Part shown: one piece after another, positions 23,534 to 36,107 of the stretch
How the letters are laid out: each line of letters begins with the position of its first letter
Numbering within the stretch: position 1 is the stretch's first letter
Origin: Rhodocollybia butyracea
Lineage: Eukaryota; Basidiomycota; Agaricomycetes; Agaricales; Omphalotaceae
Assembly: GCA_015501585.1 (NCBI GenBank)
Contig: JADNRY010000164.1
Coordinates: forward strand, 62,001 to 126,000
Direction of reading: 5' to 3'
Length of the DNA: 64,000 nucleotides
Position numbers and translations under genes: made by a program
Notes under the pieces: model-generated
Database searches by the model: none
What the model was told of the DNA's origin: nothing
The model's input: the letters and a program-made list of their open reading frames with translations, nothing else

Positions 23534-24667
23534 GAATTGGAGTAGTTTAGGTATACATTTTATGCATTACCGCTTCAGATTACACTTAGTTCGTTCTCTT
23601 CCCAAACCTATCTTAGGACATCACAGACGCTTGCGCAAGATGGCTAGCGGTGTGAGTTCACCATACAAATTCGTGTTTACCCAATACAGATTTCACAGCG
23701 CTACGCGATAACACTCTGAGCAACGCAAGCTGAGCGCTGAGGTCCAAACTTCCGCATTTTGAACAAGGATATGTTTTCGAATTCTTCCAGGGCTATGGAC
23801 AAACCCCAAAAGACCAGCGTCTAGCTTAAAAGCTTAACCGCCGGCTGGATAAGGTAGTCCCTGATGTTCGCAAACTCCAGTGCACTAGGCAGGATATAGT
23901 CTGAAAATATTGGAAAATATGCTTATGCTTGACCGAGCCGTTATGCGTACGCTCGTTTCCAGACCAAAAGCTCCTTATCCTTCTTCTTAGGAACCTGGTG
24001 AACGTGCCTTCCCACGTCTCTGCGAACATCGAAGAAGCGTAATTTCAGACTACTGAGCAGGAGGCAGATTTGGAATTCGGAACGTTGATTCCTCAGTGTC
24101 TCCCTGAAAGCGTAGGGTAAATGAGAGGTTGGTCTATCCTGCGAAGCATTTCTACAATGCCGGTGCGAGAAAACTACACTTGGTACATGCTTCCTGAACT
24201 ACAACAAGAACAATGTCTGCAGGGAGCAAAATTTGCGCACCTCATACGTTCTATCGAAACAAAGATCAACACAGCGGCTCAATTATGCAAACTATCAACT
24301 CGTAGACCAATAATCTAAGCGAAATTCTCCTATTTACAATTCAATCGAATGACGTAGTGTTATGTCGAGGGAAGCTCCTACAGCTATTTTTGTTTCGTAG
24401 ACAGTGATACTCGCTTCTTTTCTCCTTTAGGAGCTGGGTTGTCCACCAACCCGCGCTTTGAAGGAAGTAACGTGTGTTGGTCATAGTTATGCGTACCACG
24501 ACAACTGGTCACAGCTTGTACATGCGCTTCTCGAAGGCAACAGATAGTGGAGCCAGGCATTCCCAGCGCTGGGCTGGTATATACGTAGACTTTACAATAA
24601 ACATCCAGCATTTTTGCTTCTATATGCAAGGATGGTACTAGGAGTGCCCAAGATTACTATCCCCTGT
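23534..24667. other. no gene recognised
   Basis: Small frames (23826-24029 -, 24121-24318 +) have no domain or splice support. Nothing repetitive stands out. Confidence 0.4.
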
Positions 24668-25211
24668 TTAATCAACAAGAACAGTAAGTTGGACGAAAAC
24701 TCTCTCGCCATATAAATTGTCTCTGACCTGGAGCAGACGTGGGACGCGGAATTTTTGCTGCTTGGCCGCTGCGCTTGATTCAAGATACCATCGATTGAAG
24801 GTTTGGAGGATGGTGTTTGGTCCAAAGTGTTTAGACTTTGAGCCGAAGTGGAGGTCATCAGTCTGGGGTATGGGATCGAAGCACACTGGACGCACAGTAA
24901 GCATCTACGAAGGCTTAGAGTATAGTGCGGTCAACACTCACTTGAGATTTACAGATCCGCTTGTGGCGCAGTGTTTGGTTTGGAAGGTCAGGAGAGAATA
25001 GCAGAGGGCGTTTCAACGATGAGGACACGAAAGGAACGACAGAACGCTTCCCGTCACAAGAATAAGAGACATAGTGCGTAGCGGGGTTAATGCTACCGTT
25101 GCTACTGTAGACAGTGGTACCCCAAGAAGACTCTAGGGCGCGAATACGACCCATTTTGGTGACTCTGGTAACACTTGTTTCAAGCTTTCTCCTTCCTCTC
25201 TTGGCAGGCAT
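24668..25211 (-). CDS. hypothetical protein, tentative two-exon model
   Basis: On the minus strand an ATG at 25211 opens a basic frame (MPAKRGRRKLETSVTRVTKM) that ends at a good donor after HKRICKSQ (gtgagt, near 24940). Two acceptors are possible: one only 38 bp downstream keeps the frame ending YGERVFVQLTVLVD at 24668; a 56-bp intron would lead into another frame ending at 24592. No domain is recognised. The support is only the donor and the open frame, so the ends are uncertain. Confidence 0.3.
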
Positions 25212-25722
25212 GTTGCGAGACTAAAAGTAATGTATCTGTTAGCAGGTAGAAGCAATAGCAGCGCCGAGTTGACCGATAATGCAACGTACTGGATTGATTG
25301 GAGAAACAGTGGCGCGGTAAATGATTTGAAAGCAAGTATAAGACAGAGCTATCATCACACGAAGTGTTAAGCAAAGTGGTAGGCGATCAGGTAGCGGCGT
25401 CCAGCGCAGGTAGAGGCAATGTGGTGCAACAATGATGGGCGAAAGGTGAATGAAAGAGGTGAAGGGGTATCAGCCCCCCCATTTATATCAAGTGGCATGT
25501 GACGAGGGTCAAAGCGGGTTTTAGCAATTGTCATCTCGAAACAATAAAGTACATGGTTGTTTCCTCTATGGGACCACTTTCGGCTTCGTGCCGATTGGGC
25601 CGAGTAATCCATAACCACAACCACACAAAGGAAAATAAGGGAACTTGGTACGTCACATATGTATAGCGGACAAGAACCCAGCGATCAAACAATGGATAGA
25701 CGATACAGGAGGAGGGTTCAAT

Positions 25723-26499
25723 TCAACCTGGAGTGGATGCAGATGCGGGCTTTGCACTGGTTGGCTTCGGATTCAAGATGTTAGCAAATGAATATTTAGA
25801 GGATGATGATGTCCGGCTCGAAGTGGTTGGACTCGGAGGTGATGAGGAGTCTGAGCTGTACGTTGTCGTTCTGTGGTGTTGGGAGTTATGAGTGGCTCTG
25901 GCATGTATATAAGGGCTACCACTTCCGTCTCTTGTACGAGTTGAACCAGGCTGCACACGAGACCTTTTCGACCGAGAATGTTTCGATCGGCAAGGCTGTT
26001 GTATAATCCCAGGATTGGCATATCCAGAGGGATTCGGTAGCGACTTTCTCGACGATGAAAAACCTGGCCGGTGGGTGGCGCTACAAGAGGCGGCGGACGA
26101 GAAGGACGAGGAAACCGATTTGGAACGTATCGGAACAAAAGGGATAGGATGTTCATCGAGGTCCTCTTCCGGAGATTCATACAAGGTCAAGTCGACATCC
26201 TGATCATCAGACGCCCGTAACCGTCCCAGTTCTATTTGTTCCAGCTGCGTCCTAAAACTCCATCCCATTTCCATCTTCAAGGACTGAAAACTCGAAGAGC
26301 ACTCTGAGACACTCTGTCCGAGGCTTACAGTGGATTTTGAAGGAGGAGGGGATATAGCGGGGTAGCAAAAAGGGGAAACATGGGTGGAGTCGGGAATGAT
26401 AAGATTTCGAGATGTGGATGATAGCGAAGGAGCGCTTTGCGAAAGCGAGGCAGGGAATCGCCGGTGCCATGGAGGCGATGGTTCAAAATTCGATGACAT
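25723..26499 (-). CDS. Ser/Pro-rich low-complexity protein, unknown
   Basis: A single uninterrupted 258-residue frame begins MSSNFEPSPPWHRRF. It is rich in Ser and Pro throughout, with an acidic middle (DDQDVDLTLYESPEEDLDE) and a basic patch (RSKHSRSKRSRVQ), and looks disordered. The segment YIHARATHNSQHHRTTTYSS is encoded by the short repeat shared with 21.9-22.1 kb, where the minus-strand frame reads a similar YTHAKAIHN...RSTTYS. No domain, signal peptide or membrane span is seen. The length without stops argues for a real gene, but the biased composition weakens that argument. Confidence 0.4.
   Translation of the reverse strand: MSSNFEPSPPWHRRFPASLSQSAPSLSSTSRNLIIPDSTHVSPFCYPAISPPPSKSTVSLGQSVSECSSSFQSLKMEMGWSFRTQLEQIELGRLRASDDQDVDLTLYESPEEDLDEHPIPFVPIRSKSVSSSFSSAASCSATHRPGFSSSRKSLPNPSGYANPGIIQQPCRSKHSRSKRSRVQPGSTRTRDGSGSPYIHARATHNSQHHRTTTYSSDSSSPPSPTTSSRTSSSSKYSFANILNPKPTSAKPASASTPG
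25838..25945. repeat. dispersed repeat copy shared with 21898-22135
   Basis: On + this reads GAGTCTGAGCTGTACGTTG and then GTTATGAGTGGCTCTGGC, matching GAGTCTCAGCTATATGTTG and GTTATGAATGGCTTTGGC at about 21903-21960. Similarity continues for about 60-80 bp. Here it forms part of the coding frame of the Ser-rich protein on the opposite strand. Confidence 0.6.
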
Positions 26500-26751
26500 G
26501 GTTCAGAAGCGGAGCCAGATACTCGAGAAGGCAGTTTTTGACGCCTGCGCATTTTATCATTACCTCAAGCGAACGGATGATTAAAGGGAATCGAAGGCTT
26601 GGCTATCTCGCAGCCCGCAGCAACTTATATAAAATCCAACTAGAATGGGAGAATTCCAAGTCACGCATGTTCACGGCAGTCAGTCGCGTAGAGTGATAAT
26701 AGAGTAAAGGGTACTTACTCACTTACGGCGCATACTTTGGGTAAAAGGAAC

Positions 26752-26868
26752 CTGTCCGCAGCTGATCACGGTCGTGGTTCATGCCGAACTGACTAGAGTT
26801 GCGACAATTCATCATGCAACGAAGGGACTAAGTAGCCAAAAGGAACAGTCATATCAAGCTGCGGACAG
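26752..26868. repeat. perfect 12-bp inverted repeat
   Basis: CTGTCCGCAGCT (26752-26763) and its exact complement AGCTGCGGACAG (26857-26868) are separated by 93 bp. No target duplication could be recognised, so it is not called a transposon. Confidence 0.5.
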
Positions 26869-27589
26869 CGGAATGTCCTGAAACGTATAAGACGTATGGC
26901 GCTGAGTAGACACTTGTCGAATCAACCAGAGTCCATGTGCCTGTGGAGATAGTTCAACTTCAGGTATCAAAACCCTTGAACTTCTGTTATACACTATAAA
27001 ATTATCAGGCCTCATTGATAAGTGAAGAGTCGGAAAGACGAGCGAAACGAATTAGGCGCTCGGATCTGCAGCACGTGTACATCCTTTCAGTGCTTGTGTT
27101 AGATTTCAAATTGCTTTTCCATTTTACAGTATCAGCCTCTACTAATTGTCCTGTTCATCTTGTTCCAAGAGCATCTTCTGACTGCCACTAGACTTTCTGC
27201 GAGACTCTGCGGTGGAGCATCCAGCATGCGTCGATGTCTGGTTTGAAAACTCGACGGAGGAACTTAACCCCATTGTCACCGCAACCACCTCAAATCGAGA
27301 GGCTCAAGGCCCAAACAAACTCAGTGATAGGCGAGTGACATGGAAACTAGATGAACCACTACGAAACCACCTGGTGCCAAATACACTTGGGAGAACGATG
27401 ACTTACAATGTATGGAGGGGTTGTCCTCGTTCTTGTTATACGCTAACTTTGAAGGCTAGGGATATTAGGCCTACCTGAGAAAAGAGCTGGCTCTTTTCCT
27501 TTCCCTCAGACGACCGTCACAAGTCTACTAGGGAATGGGGATTATCAATCATCAATCTCCGAGATTGATCATTCTAGTGAGCTATAGCT

Positions 27590-28120
27590 TCAACGTCCGA
27601 CAATTCCGATTCAAGTCCCAGTTGAAACGCTTCATCGCACACACTGCGCGCACAACCCAGTTGCGAGTTGGATATGGTCACGCAAGGAGATATCATCTTT
27701 GCCCGCTCGAACATAAGCTTCTAGTCACTTCCATTTACTGATGCAATCCGACTTTGAATACTCTATCGACATCCAAGACGGTATGGCTACATTGATCTAC
27801 TCAGGAAGTGCATTTTGGGATGCAAGACGTTACTGTTGAACGCGCTGTATACAGTAGCTTTGAGGGGGACTGGTGGAGGCTAGGCTTGGAAAAGAAATGA
27901 GCCGACTCTTTGGATGCTTGTGTTACATGTTCTGACAACAGCCACATCCGCCCTCAGACGGGGGGACATGTTTATCAATCTAGTAAGCTATATCTCATTT
28001 CTTTATATAACGCCTGATTCTGACTGAGGTCCCAGTTGAAACACTTCATCTAACACGACCAAGTTAAGAATCAAGACGACACCCTCTTCGCCCGCGTTTG
28101 CACTGAAGACTAACTCCTGA
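27590..28120. repeat. decayed direct duplication, period about 420 bp
   Basis: The strings CCCAGTTGAAACGCTTCATC (about 27618) and CCCAGTTGAAACACTTCATC (about 28032) match. Each is followed by an alignable stretch ending TCTTTGCCCGC / TCTTCGCCCGC and preceded by (T/C)TAGT(G/A)AGCTATA. Identity outside these blocks is low. The source sequence is unknown. Confidence 0.5.
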
Positions 28121-30898
28121 TGTTACGGAAGATCAACCACATAATCATGGCTGGCCGCGGGAGTTTTCCATCGTCACAGCATTCACTGAGATCGTACCCT
28201 AGATCGTACCCTCGAGTCTAACTCACCTAAGGTTTCTGATTTTCTGAAGTTGGTATACTCTATAGCTTCAGAACAGAAACGGAAGAGAAGAAAAGCCGCT
28301 GTGATGTCTTTACTTGGCCACGCCACTACCCAAGTTATTAAATACTACAACGATTTAGTCACCTCGAACTGTTTTGAAGCTGTTCTTTGTCGTTGACAGC
28401 AAGGACCCACGCACCAAAAGTATGGCGAGCTCGATTTGAAACTGCTCTCTCCAATATCGTGCTACCGTCCAGGCAATTCTATTAGTGTAGTCGTTCAGTA
28501 CCTAGTTAGGTTCTTCGCTTACCCGAATAGAACAGCTTTGGCACCTCAGCAAACCGGATTCCGAGTCACGACGCTAACCTCGTCTTTTCTTCGTATTCAT
28601 ACATTTCCACAGTGTAACGTCACGAAGTTCGATCACATCGGATCTCTTCAAGCCTTTAGATATTGGTCAGTCGTTCTTCTCCCGTAGTGTTTCTCGCTCT
28701 CTTGCTGACGTTGTCTCAGATCCGTCTCTGCCATTCACAAGATCTCAAAATCTAGAAACTAAGAATAAATTTTTGAAGTGGTTGCTGAGGTCTTTCGTTG
28801 GTATTTCAATTGTTTTTTAAGGTACAGATTATAGCATTGTAGAGAGGCTAAATCTTCGCTTGTTGCCAAATGTGTACAGTACTCGCTCTTCATACAAATT
28901 CAATTAAATTGTAGCCTAGCTAGCTGTCTTTAGTGAAGAGAATACTCGTTCACATATAAAATTAAATTGAATGGCTGGTATTCACATCATGTGATCGCAG
29001 GCTCATTCCCTCATCAAGCTTCATTCTGTCTTATTGTTTCTGATTCTTTTTTTTCGTGTACTCATCAGCACTCAAAAATCAGAAAACTAGATGATCAAGC
29101 CACTCAACCCCTCGACCCTCTCTCGCTTGCGACATCCCGTTCCTCAGGCATCGCATTTAAATTTTCAAAACACCGGAATAAATACTCGGCAGGGCAGCCT
29201 GGAATGACCACTTTGGACACTCGATTATTCTAAAGATGTCCACGTACCTACATCTTACATCTTAAACAAAGATACTTATGGGGGTCCCATTGCTCCTTAG
29301 TACCGTCAAACATGTCTTCTTCAAGTTCGAGGAAGATTGGAAAAACCTCAGGCTGAATGTAGAGAATCAAAAGATACTAGTTCTCGAAACTCAAGCTTAA
29401 TGGCCTCGTAGCTGACGGAGGGTAGAGTTTAGATGCTCCCAAGCCTTAACTCAACAATGCATAAAGCTTACCAAGTTAAAACGCATCATCCATGACCTGG
29501 CGACCGGTAGCGCTCATGCACTGTTCAAGAAATATATCTTTTCACTAACCCATCCGTCATGGTCGAGTTTGCTTCCTGGTACATACTCTCTGAACGCCCC
29601 AAGGCCTACCTCGATTGTGCTTGTCTTTCACGAAACGGCCCTGTCAAATATTGCGAGAATGCTTTTGGGAAGGGGAAAGCGGTGTGTTCGCCCCTGCTTT
29701 TGTATTCCTTCTAACTACTAATAGCCTAGGTCATGAGCCACCGGTCGAGGCCTCTAGTCTTGTTTCTACCGAGGGGCCGAGAAGGAGACTTTTCTAATCA
29801 CCTGAGAGGGTATGCTATCCGTTTCGGCTAATCACCATACGACGAGCTTGTCGTAAATTCCATACCTCCAACAAGATAGCAAGACTTCGCCCCTTCTCAC
29901 GTCTTACTGCTGAAGATTACCGACATCTTCTTCAACAATTGTCAAGCAGGCCCGAGTACAAAAAGTACTGTGGTCTTGGATACAATCCAAATCTTCTCCT
30001 TCCGCTGGCTGTTCCGACCCAATCCTTTAATTTTTTCGACCTGCTGCTTTGGAAATTTGGAAACTCAGTAGAGCCGACTCTCAGCGGATTGCCTTTACAT
30101 TTCACTCGATTTTTCTCAATACTAACGTTGTCCATAGTTCAACGTGACTCGTGAACCTTATTAAGTCCTTCCGGTTTATCAATTATGGTTAGCTAGTTCT
30201 ACTGCCATGGTTGTCTCTCTCCTTGGATGCTGGGTCTTTTTTGTTGCTCGTAGTCCATCGCACCCGAATCTGTACCAAAAATTCATACCACGTTCAAAAG
30301 TACTATTTCGCTCGTACACACTTGCGACTAGAACATACACAAAGATAACCTCTCGACGGACCAGTACCTACTTCGTCGACTATCACAACCGAACTTTGAG
30401 CTTCACGGACAACACAAGATATTTAGAAGGAGCAGATGAATCCATCTCCTACAGCGGCTTGCTAGTGTTAACAGTCCCGTAAAGAATGCCACCCATGCTA
30501 ACATGCTCAGTTATCTTCTACCTATTTTATTTCCAGTCTCTCGTGCTTTACCATGGCCACTGCATTTTCCGCTTTTAATAATGCACAATCTGGTTTCTCA
30601 TTCAGTGCCGTATGTCAATGTTCAACATTCGAAGTTCATAACTCTGTAAACCCATGTCTGTATATTCTTGAAAAGGTCTCGTTCTTCAAGGGTAAGAACA
30701 AATTACAACACCTAATATCCTTCCTCGCCTCCCCCACCACTCTTCCCACTCCTCTCCGAGTCCCCCTCGATCTTGATATTGCTTCTTGCCGGTTTCTTCT
30801 CTCTCGGTTATGCTTGATGAAACTTGAATTAAGTGTGGAATAACTGATTAATTGTGATTATAGTGAGTAGTATACTAGTGACTGATTAACATCACAAC

Positions 30899-32819
30899 TC
30901 AATTCCCCCTTACAATCGCCACTAAAAGTTTCTTGTAATCGCCACTAGTTTCCCCAGCAACCCTTCCCTCAAGAGATTTCTTGTACTTCTTGTGGAAAGC
31001 TGTTTTGATCGCCTCGAAGCGAGATTTGTCCCAGTGGTAACGAACGATCCTGTAAAAGGACAGAGAGTCAGATGAAGTAAGCAACCATATGACCAACTAA
31101 CCTCCTCACGAGCTGCTTGTCCTTAGTTCCTAGGCCCTTCATTGATCTTTCAAGCATCTTAGCGTCGCGCCACACGCCTGGCCCCTCAATAGCGTGTTTC
31201 ATTTTGGCTCCATTAACGATGAACAACAGAGCTTGTCGCATGTGGCCGGAGCTAAGCTCCGTTAATAAAATCGATGAGTATTAGGATCGAGAGACTCACA
31301 ATTCAGACTTGATGACTTTGGTCAAAGATTTATATCTCCTTCCGTACGCATCAGATCTATATGCATAACGTTAGTAAACTCAGAAACAAAAACCGAGGGG
31401 ATAGACTTGCAATACGCCTAGGTAAGTTCTGGATCTGTTTATGATAATGTCGCAAAAGGCGATCTAGGGATTACAAACGGTAAGTACTAATCTATCCAGA
31501 TGGAGAAAGCTACAACTGACCTCGTCCGTCCCGATTTTTCCTTGGCCTGCTTTGTACAGTGCTTTCACATCATTCTCTACCTGATGAGGATCCACAGGTG
31601 CGTTTTCAGGTGGTGGATTTGCCGATAGTATCATAGTGAACACTGGCAAATTTTCGATCAGATCAATCCGTTATCACGATAACAATGAAATTTGTACTAA
31701 CTCCGTTCAGTCTTTGCACTAAGATCATCTCGTATATCAGCTTGGAGGTCCCGTCCATAGCGCATTCGGTAGGCTATGAAAAGTTGTTGTCGGTCCGCGG
31801 GAGTGCGGTCCACGATAACCTCGGTCAGAAGTAATTCGTCGGTCCTAATCAAATTTAGTTGGGCCCATCAAGAATAAAACAAAAGCTCACCCTGCGCCTT
31901 TGATCGCACTTCGAACAAGCTCGACGTCATACCAAAGTGGGCCTAGGACAAGAGCATGGAGAGTTTCTCTGAAAATAGGTATTTTTATATGTCCCGGCCG
32001 TACCCTGACTAGGCTAACATAGGAGCTTACCCGAAATAGCCGCTACACTCACTCCTCAAAACATCTTCAAGTGTTTTTCCGGTCCTTGCTTTGAAGGCTG
32101 CAGATAACGCAGCCATAGGAAGTGAGCCAAGGTGACCGAGGACCGCTGTCACTTTGGCACAGTTAGTTACAATTGTCAGGAAGCAGTAGAGAATCCGTCG
32201 GAGAAACATACGCGCGGCTTCGTCCGTTCCGATTCCCTTCGTAGCTTTGCGAATCTTGTCGATATCGAGGGTAGGGTCATATCCCGGAGCGATGTCTCCC
32301 TGTGGAGGAATACCATATCCCGTCGGAGCTGGAACAGGAGTATTTAGATAGTATACGGTTGCAGTTTGTTGCTGATAAGGCATATATTGGTTTGTGGTAG
32401 ACGGAGGGTTTCCTGAATATGCTGGAAAGGATGGAGGTGGGAGCATGCCTCCATACGATTGCGGAGGAAGGTATGAGGGTGCCTGCTCGAGTGAGTAGTA
32501 TAAGATGAGCGAGCCACTGTTACTTACATATCCGCTATGAATAGGGGGCTGAGGTCCCGGAGGTGGAAGATATGGATTCCCTGGCGAGGGTGCGCCAGGA
32601 TATGAGTGCAACGGAGGTGGAGGCGCGCCAGGATATGAATTCAGCGGAGGTGGGGGAGGTCCAGGAGTAGTAGACGTCTGAAAGAAATATTAATATGTTC
32701 GTAATCTATAGCCTAGGATAAGAACTAACAAATCCAGGTTGAGGCACAGGATAACCTTCATTATACCCATTAGGGGGCGGTGGAACGTATTGTGAATTGG
32801 AATGAGGATAGTAGGACAT
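30899..32819 (-). CDS. annexin with Pro/Tyr/Gly-rich N-terminus
   Basis: The gene reads from ATG 32819 (MSYYPHSNSQYVPPPP). A long N-terminal Pro/Gly/Tyr-rich tail (repeated SYPGAP, PPPP) precedes four annexin repeats. Their calcium-binding loops are visible: KGIGTDEA (repeat 1, about 32220), KGAGTDE (repeat 2, about 31880), KIGTDE (repeat 3, about 31530) and KGLGTKD (repeat 4, about 31120). Helix E endings such as LEDVLRSECSGYF and SLEGRVAGETSGDYKKLLVAI are present, and the stop is at 30899. Annexins bind acidic phospholipids in a calcium-dependent manner at membranes. The Pro-rich tail resembles that of other fungal annexins. Introns are many and short, and no frame damage is seen. In repeat 4 the loop has KD in place of DE, so that site may bind calcium weakly. 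Confidence 0.9.
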
Positions 32820-33043
32820 GATGGTAGAGAATCAAGTTTGATCAAGGCTTTAATCCTCTCAGAAAGGTGTGAAGAGCGGTGAAGTGGCGGTACAAGTCTC
32901 GGGGCTACGTCACATGCATAGCCTTCAGGCCGAACTCCAATTTCTCCAAGTGTCTCTGGTTCGACCGGGTTGTAACAGCTGCTTTGGGTATTTTCATAGC
33001 AAATATAATACATATTACACATCGTAAATAAACGTAGTATGAT

Positions 33044-35382
33044 TTAGTTCGATCCAGCTGTGCTGCTCCTGGCATCTTCAACCGATATTGACTGCATTCT
33101 TCTTCGCTCACTTGGCGAGTAGTCGAACAACACACTAACTTGCTCAATCGTACGCCCTCTGTGATATCCGTTAATTGGTCTCTCTGGAAACACTGGAAGA
33201 ATCGCATTACCTTGTCTCGATAAATAATAACCACATCGCAACCAACAGTGCTGAAAGCATACAAACAAAAACGATGAGGTACTTCCACTGTAATAGCCTC
33301 GGTATTTAGAAGAAATCATAGTACCAGTGAGAAAAACACATACCCCGATGCTCTGGAAAGCAACCGGATGAAGCCACAAGTTGAATGCTAATATCGACGT
33401 CTCAAGGAAGGTGAAATATGAAAGCGCTCTGGCTCGAATAGAGTATGGCAATATCTCCGCTGGATAATTGTGCGTCAAAGGCGACCAACCTATTCCGTTA
33501 AAAACACGCAAAATGAATAGCACGACCACAAAGGCATAAGCAGCTGCGAGGGATGAATTATGGGAAAAAACCGCCTAAAAACACGAAAACTATCAAGTTC
33601 TGGAGGAGACTGGGTAGTATATGGAGCACTGACCGAGAGCCCTGCCATCGCTGCAAAGCCAACAAGTAACCCAGCCGTAGAAATAATCCAAAGGGGTCTT
33701 CGGCCAATAGAATTGACACAAAGAGCACCGGCGATTGCAGAAATGAAGTCGCATGTAGTCAGACATCCGTTGATGACGACTATGTAGGATTAGTTAGGTT
33801 GAGAAATTCTCACTCAAAAAGAATTTAAAGTACAGTACCTATTTTAATCGGATCTTTGAATCCCACGAGTTCGAGGACGGGGGTGATATAAGTCGCGATA
33901 GCTGAAGCTAAAACCCACGAGCAATATCAGTCACAAGGAGATTCGAGGCAGATAATGATTTACTCACTTCCTTTCAACTGCGATCCTGCTGCAATAATGG
34001 TGACAACGAGCATTCGCCTTCTAAGGCCCTTTGTCCTCCACAAATCTTTCCATCCCTCCCACATACCCATTCCACTAGATTCTGCACGTTCTTTTACCAG
34101 GCAGTCCTGAATTTCGCCCAACTCACCCAGCACCAACGGATCATTCAAATCTCCGTTAGCGTGTGCTTGAGCTAGTACAGAATGCGCTTCAGAGATATAC
34201 CCCCGTGCGACCAGCCACCGCGGTGATTCCGGAACCGCCAAAAAAGAAAAACGGGACCCTTTGTACAAGGATGCCCCAGGAAGCAGCGAGGAAGAAGTAA
34301 AGCATAACAAAATTATGGGTCCGAGTCCCTGTAATAGAATAGGAAGTCGCCACGCCCACTGCTCCCCCGCGTATGGCGAATTCTTTGAGATATTCGAATC
34401 AGACCAATGCAGAGTGCCAAAGGCAACCCAAGAAACGACCAGAACACCACCAAAATACATCGAGCTATTGATGGTGGCGCATATTCTAGAAGGTACCAAG
34501 TCAATTTTGGGTTCCGGGGAATACGGCGCTTGCTTACCCGCGAAGTCGGGGATGTGCGATCTCGTTGACGAGACAGACACACGCTACGGACATAAAAGGG
34601 AGTGCAAGGCCGACAATAACGCGACTAGCGATGAGCATCGCTGTGGTCCGCGAAAGCGTGCCGAGGATGGTTCCTGATAGCTAGGGGAAAAAAGGTTGTA
34701 TGAATCCGGTGCAATGGGCTACCTATGTAATGGATGTAGATGGACTCACAACTATCAGGCTTCCAATGGAAATTGTCCGCTTCCTGCCAAGATAATCGTT
34801 CGACCATGGGATAGCTGGGGCCAGGCTGGGAAACGGATTATTCAGATACATATTCAATTTCTTTGACTCTCAAAAAAAAACTGACACCACTGTCGGCAAT
34901 GACTGACTAGCGTATATCAGGCCCAACCGCCCGCCTGATGGATTATTGAAGTATGCATTGAACTGGGGAAGGGGCTGGAGACAATTGAGCAAGGAAGTAC
35001 TATATCCCCAGGTAAAGCTAATCGATACCAAAGCGGGATTTAAACGTCAGGACGAATCCGCATTTGGTGAAATGGGACTTACAATCCAAAATACAATACG
35101 GAAATCCAAAATACGTTCATTCGAAGCCCTGGGTCTCGCCACCATTGCGGGTGGGCGTTGTTCTCCCATGATTTGGATCCTACTCTTGTAGTAGTATTAC
35201 TCTGGCGGGAAGAATTTTTTTCCGAGTCGGAGCCTGTGTTAACGATGAGCTAGGACGCGACTTGGAGCAAGGAAAGACTTTCCTGAATCATGGCGTTTGA
35301 GCTCGATAATGGAGGCTTGCTTTGTTAATATAGGAGGGATATGAATATTCTCGTCTTCGAACTGCTGTTTATCGATATCCAT
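33044..35382 (-). CDS. MFS sugar transporter (hexose/lactose permease-like)
   Basis: The proposed start is ATG 35382 (MDIDKQQFEDENIHIPP). The frame reaches the membrane domain by splicing at SR|SNTTTR (55-bp intron, weak gtccta donor). Exons then give WWRDPGLRMNVFWISVLYFG, FTWGYSTSLLNCLQPLPQF, NNPSGGRLGLIYASQS, WAWRLPILLQGLGP, PESPRWLVARG (the sugar-porter loop signature) and, near the end, FNGIGWSPLTHNYPAEILPY and IRARALSYFTF. The C-terminus is EQVSVLFDYSPSERRR, with the stop at 33044. This is the layout of fungal sugar porters of about 500-550 residues with 12 membrane spans, acting as plasma-membrane proton-coupled sugar uptake systems. The substrate cannot be told. Some exon borders around 34550-34600 are uncertain. 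Confidence 0.85.
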
Positions 35383-36107
35383 GGCAAACTACGGAAAATC
35401 AGGTAGAAGGGAGGTACTGTACCTCTTCGAACTATACCGCGTTATATAGGCTGCATAATACCTAAAATGACGTGAAATGTTTTCAAGGTCCGTCTAGTCT
35501 CTCTGTTATGTTATGTACAGCGCTTCGCAGCTTAAAGTCGGATGAAATTAGGCTGGTAGCATACTAACGGAGCGATCCGTGACTTGAATTATTCAGTACA
35601 GGCGTGTAGGTAGGTATGAGCGGTAACGCGGCAGCGCTCCGCATCAAATCTCGAACGGGGCTTGAAAAATAGCCGACAAGAGAACTCAAAAGAACCTCAT
35701 TGACAAGAACTTGAAAGGAACGGATTTGCTTAAAATACAATATATACTGCCCAATACGTACAAAACCGTTAAACCCGAGTGCCCACGCTGTGGCGCCCCG
35801 GTTCGAAATTAAGGAGCTGTACTTAACTTGCGTCTTGTGGCTGGTCCAATCGATACAAATCAGGAGATTCATGCCACGTTGGCGTCGATCCGATAGAGAC
35901 CTTGTGGTGAAATGAAATGAACGGTAAAGAAGGTATGAATGGATGCTTGTTGCTGGATGAGTGTTGGTGGGTCCAGTCATATCTGACAGCGAACCCAAAA
36001 TAGGCTAAGAGCGCAAAAGGTACCACTGAGTGGAATAGCAAAACAAGTCAGATTATCGCAGCTAACAATATACATCACGCAATAATTTATCGATCTCTAA
36101 TCGCTCT
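35383..36107. other. intergenic between transporter and MPDU1-like gene
   Basis: An unspliced 144-residue frame (35564-35998, -; MGSLSDMTGPTNTHPA) is present but shows no domain. It may simply be the 3' flank of the MPDU1-like gene, or the promoter of the transporter. Confidence 0.35.

Larger units (their letters stand above)
26500..30898. other. 4.4-kb gene-poor region
   Basis: No convincing coding gene is visible. Composition is AT-richer with many stops. Contents noted are an inverted repeat (26752-26868), a decayed local duplication (about 27590-28120), and a faint WW-domain-like string (TYFVDYHNRTLSFTDN, about 30360-30410) with its tryptophans lost. It may be an old transposon graveyard, but no transposase or reverse transcriptase motif could be read. 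Confidence 0.45.

Noticed and set aside
35195..35310. frameshift in the N-terminus of the sugar transporter
   Set aside because: A 55-bp intron (gtccta...gccag) joins FLAPSR to SNTTTR in phase. The donor is weak but no damage needs to be assumed.
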